A stretch of 64,000 bases of DNA. It comes from Collybia mongolica (Eukaryota; Basidiomycota; Agaricomycetes; Agaricales; Clitocybaceae). Numbering within the stretch: position 1 is the first letter of the stretch; the number at the start of each line of letters is the position of its first letter. The notes under the pieces were generated by a model. The model worked only from the letters and a program-made list of their open reading frames with translations. It was not told the DNA's origin and made no database searches. Shown here piece after piece: positions 61,717-64,000 of the stretch. Location of the stretch: contig JAAXNY010000001.1 in NCBI GenBank assembly GCA_013420905.1, forward strand, positions 4,712,001-4,776,000, in the 5' to 3' direction. The translations under genes and the position numbers were made by a program.

Positions 61717-64000
61717 TCACTCCGGCCTCACCAAAAGATGTTCCATCTGCTGGAGGATACGTTCACCAGCCTGGGGTCCGCCTCGTCGCAGAATATCAGC
61801 AAATGCGCTGTTCATGCGTCGTCTAAAGGCCAACTCAGCCTCGCTCAGAGGTTCAAAGGAGGTGTCGTTGTAAGGTGCATTCTGAATAACTGCAGCTCTG
61901 ACGTGTTGAATGGCGTCCTTGAAGAGCCTGTGGTCGACTACCTTCTTCACCAGAGTCGCAAGCCCGTCTGTGAAAAAGCCATTCTGCGGGTCCAAGGTTG
62001 CTGTGTTCAGCGCGTGCTGAGGGAGCAAGTCATCGAGCGCCGCAGACGCTAAATTTCCGGCCAACTTGGCTGCCTCGACTGCTCCCGACATGACTTTCTT
62101 GACGATATCATTCGACGCAAGCTTGGCGAAGAAATTCATGAGGCCGTGCTGAACGACGGGGTGTTCGAGTGAGAGGTTATTTGGGTCAAGTACAGCGTGG
62201 GCAACTTGAGATGAGCCGGATGCTGGGAAGTGGGGGGCGAGAAGGATTTTAGGTGCTATACCTAGTAGCAATGAGAGGATGCCATTTTGCACGTTCTCCG
62301 CATGGGCCGTGACCTGAATCGCGTTCTGGGGTCCTCCATATGGAAGATTAGAGGTTGGATTGCTGCTTACAGCGCCCAGATGTTGTGTATTATTATGGGC
62401 GGCCAGACCACTGATTTCTTTGATGGAATCCTGGAAGATCCTGTGTCCGAGAACCTTCCTCACGAGGACCGAAAGACCGTCTGTCAACAGACCATTCTGT
62501 ATGTCCGATGTCTCTAAGGAAGATGAGGATTCGGAGGAATCAAAAGCATGCTGGGGGAGCAGGTTGCCAAACATATCAGACACCACACCTCCCGCGACTT
62601 TGACTGCCCCTGCCATGACTTTTTTGACAATGTCGTTCGACGCAAGCTGCGTGAAGAAGTTTCGCAGACCAAACTGGACGACAGGGTCCTCGAGCCGAAG
62701 ATTGTTCGGGTCCAATATAGCGTGGGCGACGTTGGATGACCCCGGTGCGGGGATATTAGGAGCAAGGAGGACCATAGGTGCAATCTTCAGTAAGATCCCC
62801 AAGATCCCATTCTGCACCATCTCGGCATGTACAGGAGTGTTAGGGGCGTACTGGACCCCTTGTGTTTGGTTGGTCCCTGCCTTCGTGACTGCGGTCTTGG
62901 GGCTCACAAAGCTCAACTGGTTGATAATATCCTGGATGAATTTATCGTCGCTAAGTGGTGGCTGCGAGGGCTTGAAAGACGTGTTGAACCCTTTCTGGAC
63001 GTTAGGGGCGTTTTGAACCACCGCCCTTGGCTCATGCGGTTTACTATCAAGCGCACGACGTTCAAGCATGTCGCGTGTAAAGATCGCGCGCTTCTCATCT
63101 ACGTCCGTCGTTCTGTTATAAGCCTCGATTGCTTCTGGATGGGCACCAGCAGCAACGAGTGCAAACGCAGGCGTCCACTGTGGAGCACATTGGTGGGGTT
63201 TAGGTCGCGGATAATTGATTACAACGAAAGCTAAATAATGATTCTGTCAGTTGGGACAGTCAAACAAAGACTGCGAAAGTTACCTTTGTCAAGCATCGAC
63301 AGTTCAGTAGCCTCGTGAATGTCTATCCCGCCCTCATTCATAGCTCCGGGCATGAAGTACCTGTATTATAACATGTCAGTATTCACGCTTACACGAGACG
63401 TATCAAAATTTCTCACATCATGATCGAGGTGGGGTCGAACTGACTATAGTTCGACACCGATTCCTTGGAGTAGGCATCAAGCACTTGCGTCCGGACAGTA
63501 GCCTCGTCCCAGCCTTGCGTCTCGGTGTAATACTGGATGACCTCCTTCTCCTTGAGACGAATGACACCGCTGCGTGCGGGATTCTCGTGCTCGTGCATCA
63601 GGCCCAGAACGTGACCAAACTCGTGCAAGATGACCCCGCGCTCTTTCTTGGTAGTGGTTTCAGTATCGGTGATCCAACCGAAGTTGATTGTTGGAGCAGG
63701 ACCATCGCATGTTTTAGCAGTGTTTCCAACGTAGCCCCAAGACCCTTTGCTTGAGTCGAAGGCAATACGAAGAGTCGCTTGGGCATTGTCGTCGGTCGAT
63801 TGTTTGAAAGTGATGTTGGCGTACCAGGACCATTCCGGGATAGTCTCTATTATCTTTTTGCGCTGGAACTCAGTGCCACCAAAGAAGGAGTAGTCCAAGA
63901 CCTAACATAATCATTAGTAGAAGAACTGAAGACTGGTGATCTGCGCACTTTGCCATTTTCCCAGAGTGCACTGCTCGAAACGACGACGGCGTGCGAAACA
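61717..64000 (-). CDS. Astacin-like metalloprotease homologue C, catalytic motif intact (5' end outside window)
   Basis: The gene runs off the right end of the window; only the last codons of its first part (ALWENGK) are inside. Exon 63901-63417 holds VLDYSFFGGTEFQRKK, WSWYANITFKQS and the complete zinc-protease signature HEFGHVLGLMHEHENPARSG with catalytic Glu. It ends in DPTSIMM, which joins YFMPGAMNEGG by a GT-AG intron. After INYPRPKPHQC and KRAIFTRDMLERRA the C-terminal region contains two copies of a helical module about 178 residues apart: AEMVQNGILGILLKIAPMVL with DPVVQFGLRNFFTQLASNDI, and AENVQNGILSLLLGIAPKIL with HPVVQHGLMNFFAKLASNDI. A and B carry a single, more diverged version. 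Stop 61717-61719. Predicted active peptidase with a C-terminal binding or oligomerisation region of unknown role. Confidence 0.75.

Noticed and set aside
1..64000. tRNA or rRNA genes
   Set aside because: Looked for T-arm and cloverleaf-like patterns by eye; none convincing. The only tRNA-like string is the copia primer-binding site.

Overview
The window looks like nuclear DNA of a filamentous basidiomycete, most likely an Agaricomycete. The genes carry many introns of about 50-60 bases with GT-AG ends. They include AA9 lytic polysaccharide monooxygenases, a secreted carboxylesterase, a serine carboxypeptidase, expanded 2-oxoglutarate/Fe(II) oxygenases, a BTB-domain family typical of mushrooms, and Ty3/gypsy chromovirus, Ty1/copia, hAT and LINE elements. 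Organism assignment is inference from gene families, not from a marker gene.

Layout. 0.6-5.6 kb: a type-B carboxylesterase and an S10 serine carboxypeptidase, both + strand and both with N-terminal signal-like segments. 7.6-9.6 kb: a Tag1-like single-pass membrane protein. 9.8-19.5 kb: four tandem 2OG-Fe(II) oxygenases on the - strand plus a fifth relic, interrupted by a 666-bp hAT-type MITE with an 8-bp target duplication and by a small Cys-rich gene on the + strand. 19.9-24.4 kb: three tandem AA9 genes on the - strand, the middle one a pseudogene. 25.4-43.8 kb: a tandem duplication of a BTB gene. Copy 1 has received a copia element downstream, and that copia element has in turn received a gypsy chromovirus inside its reverse transcriptase (perfect 5-bp duplication). 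Between this nest and copy 2 lies a 2-kb block almost devoid of CpG. 45.5-47.5 kb: an NT-C2 (EEIG1/EHBP1-type) protein. 49-64 kb: three astacin-like metalloprotease homologues. Two are a tail-to-tail pair whose catalytic Glu is Gln; the third has an intact HEXXH and a duplicated C-terminal module. An apparently intact 6.2-kb LINE with a 14-bp target duplication sits upstream of the second.

How it fits together. The secreted enzymes (AA9, esterase, carboxypeptidase) suit a saprotroph degrading plant polymers and protein. The oxygenase and AA9 arrays look like birth-and-death tandem expansion, each with at least one dead copy. The retroelement DNA records a methylation-type decay process. LTR pairs differ only by transitions, nearly all at CpG; every in-frame stop in the gypsy pol is TGA at a position readable as former CGA; and the spacer beside the nest has lost almost all CpG. 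The LINE shows no such damage and is probably the youngest insertion. The most unusual protein finding is the metalloprotease-like trio with N-terminal coiled-coil-like regions, two predicted pseudoenzymes and a shared, unrecognised C-terminal helical region.

All exon boundaries were placed by eye from splice consensus, reading frame and comparison among paralogues; none is checked against transcripts or databases.
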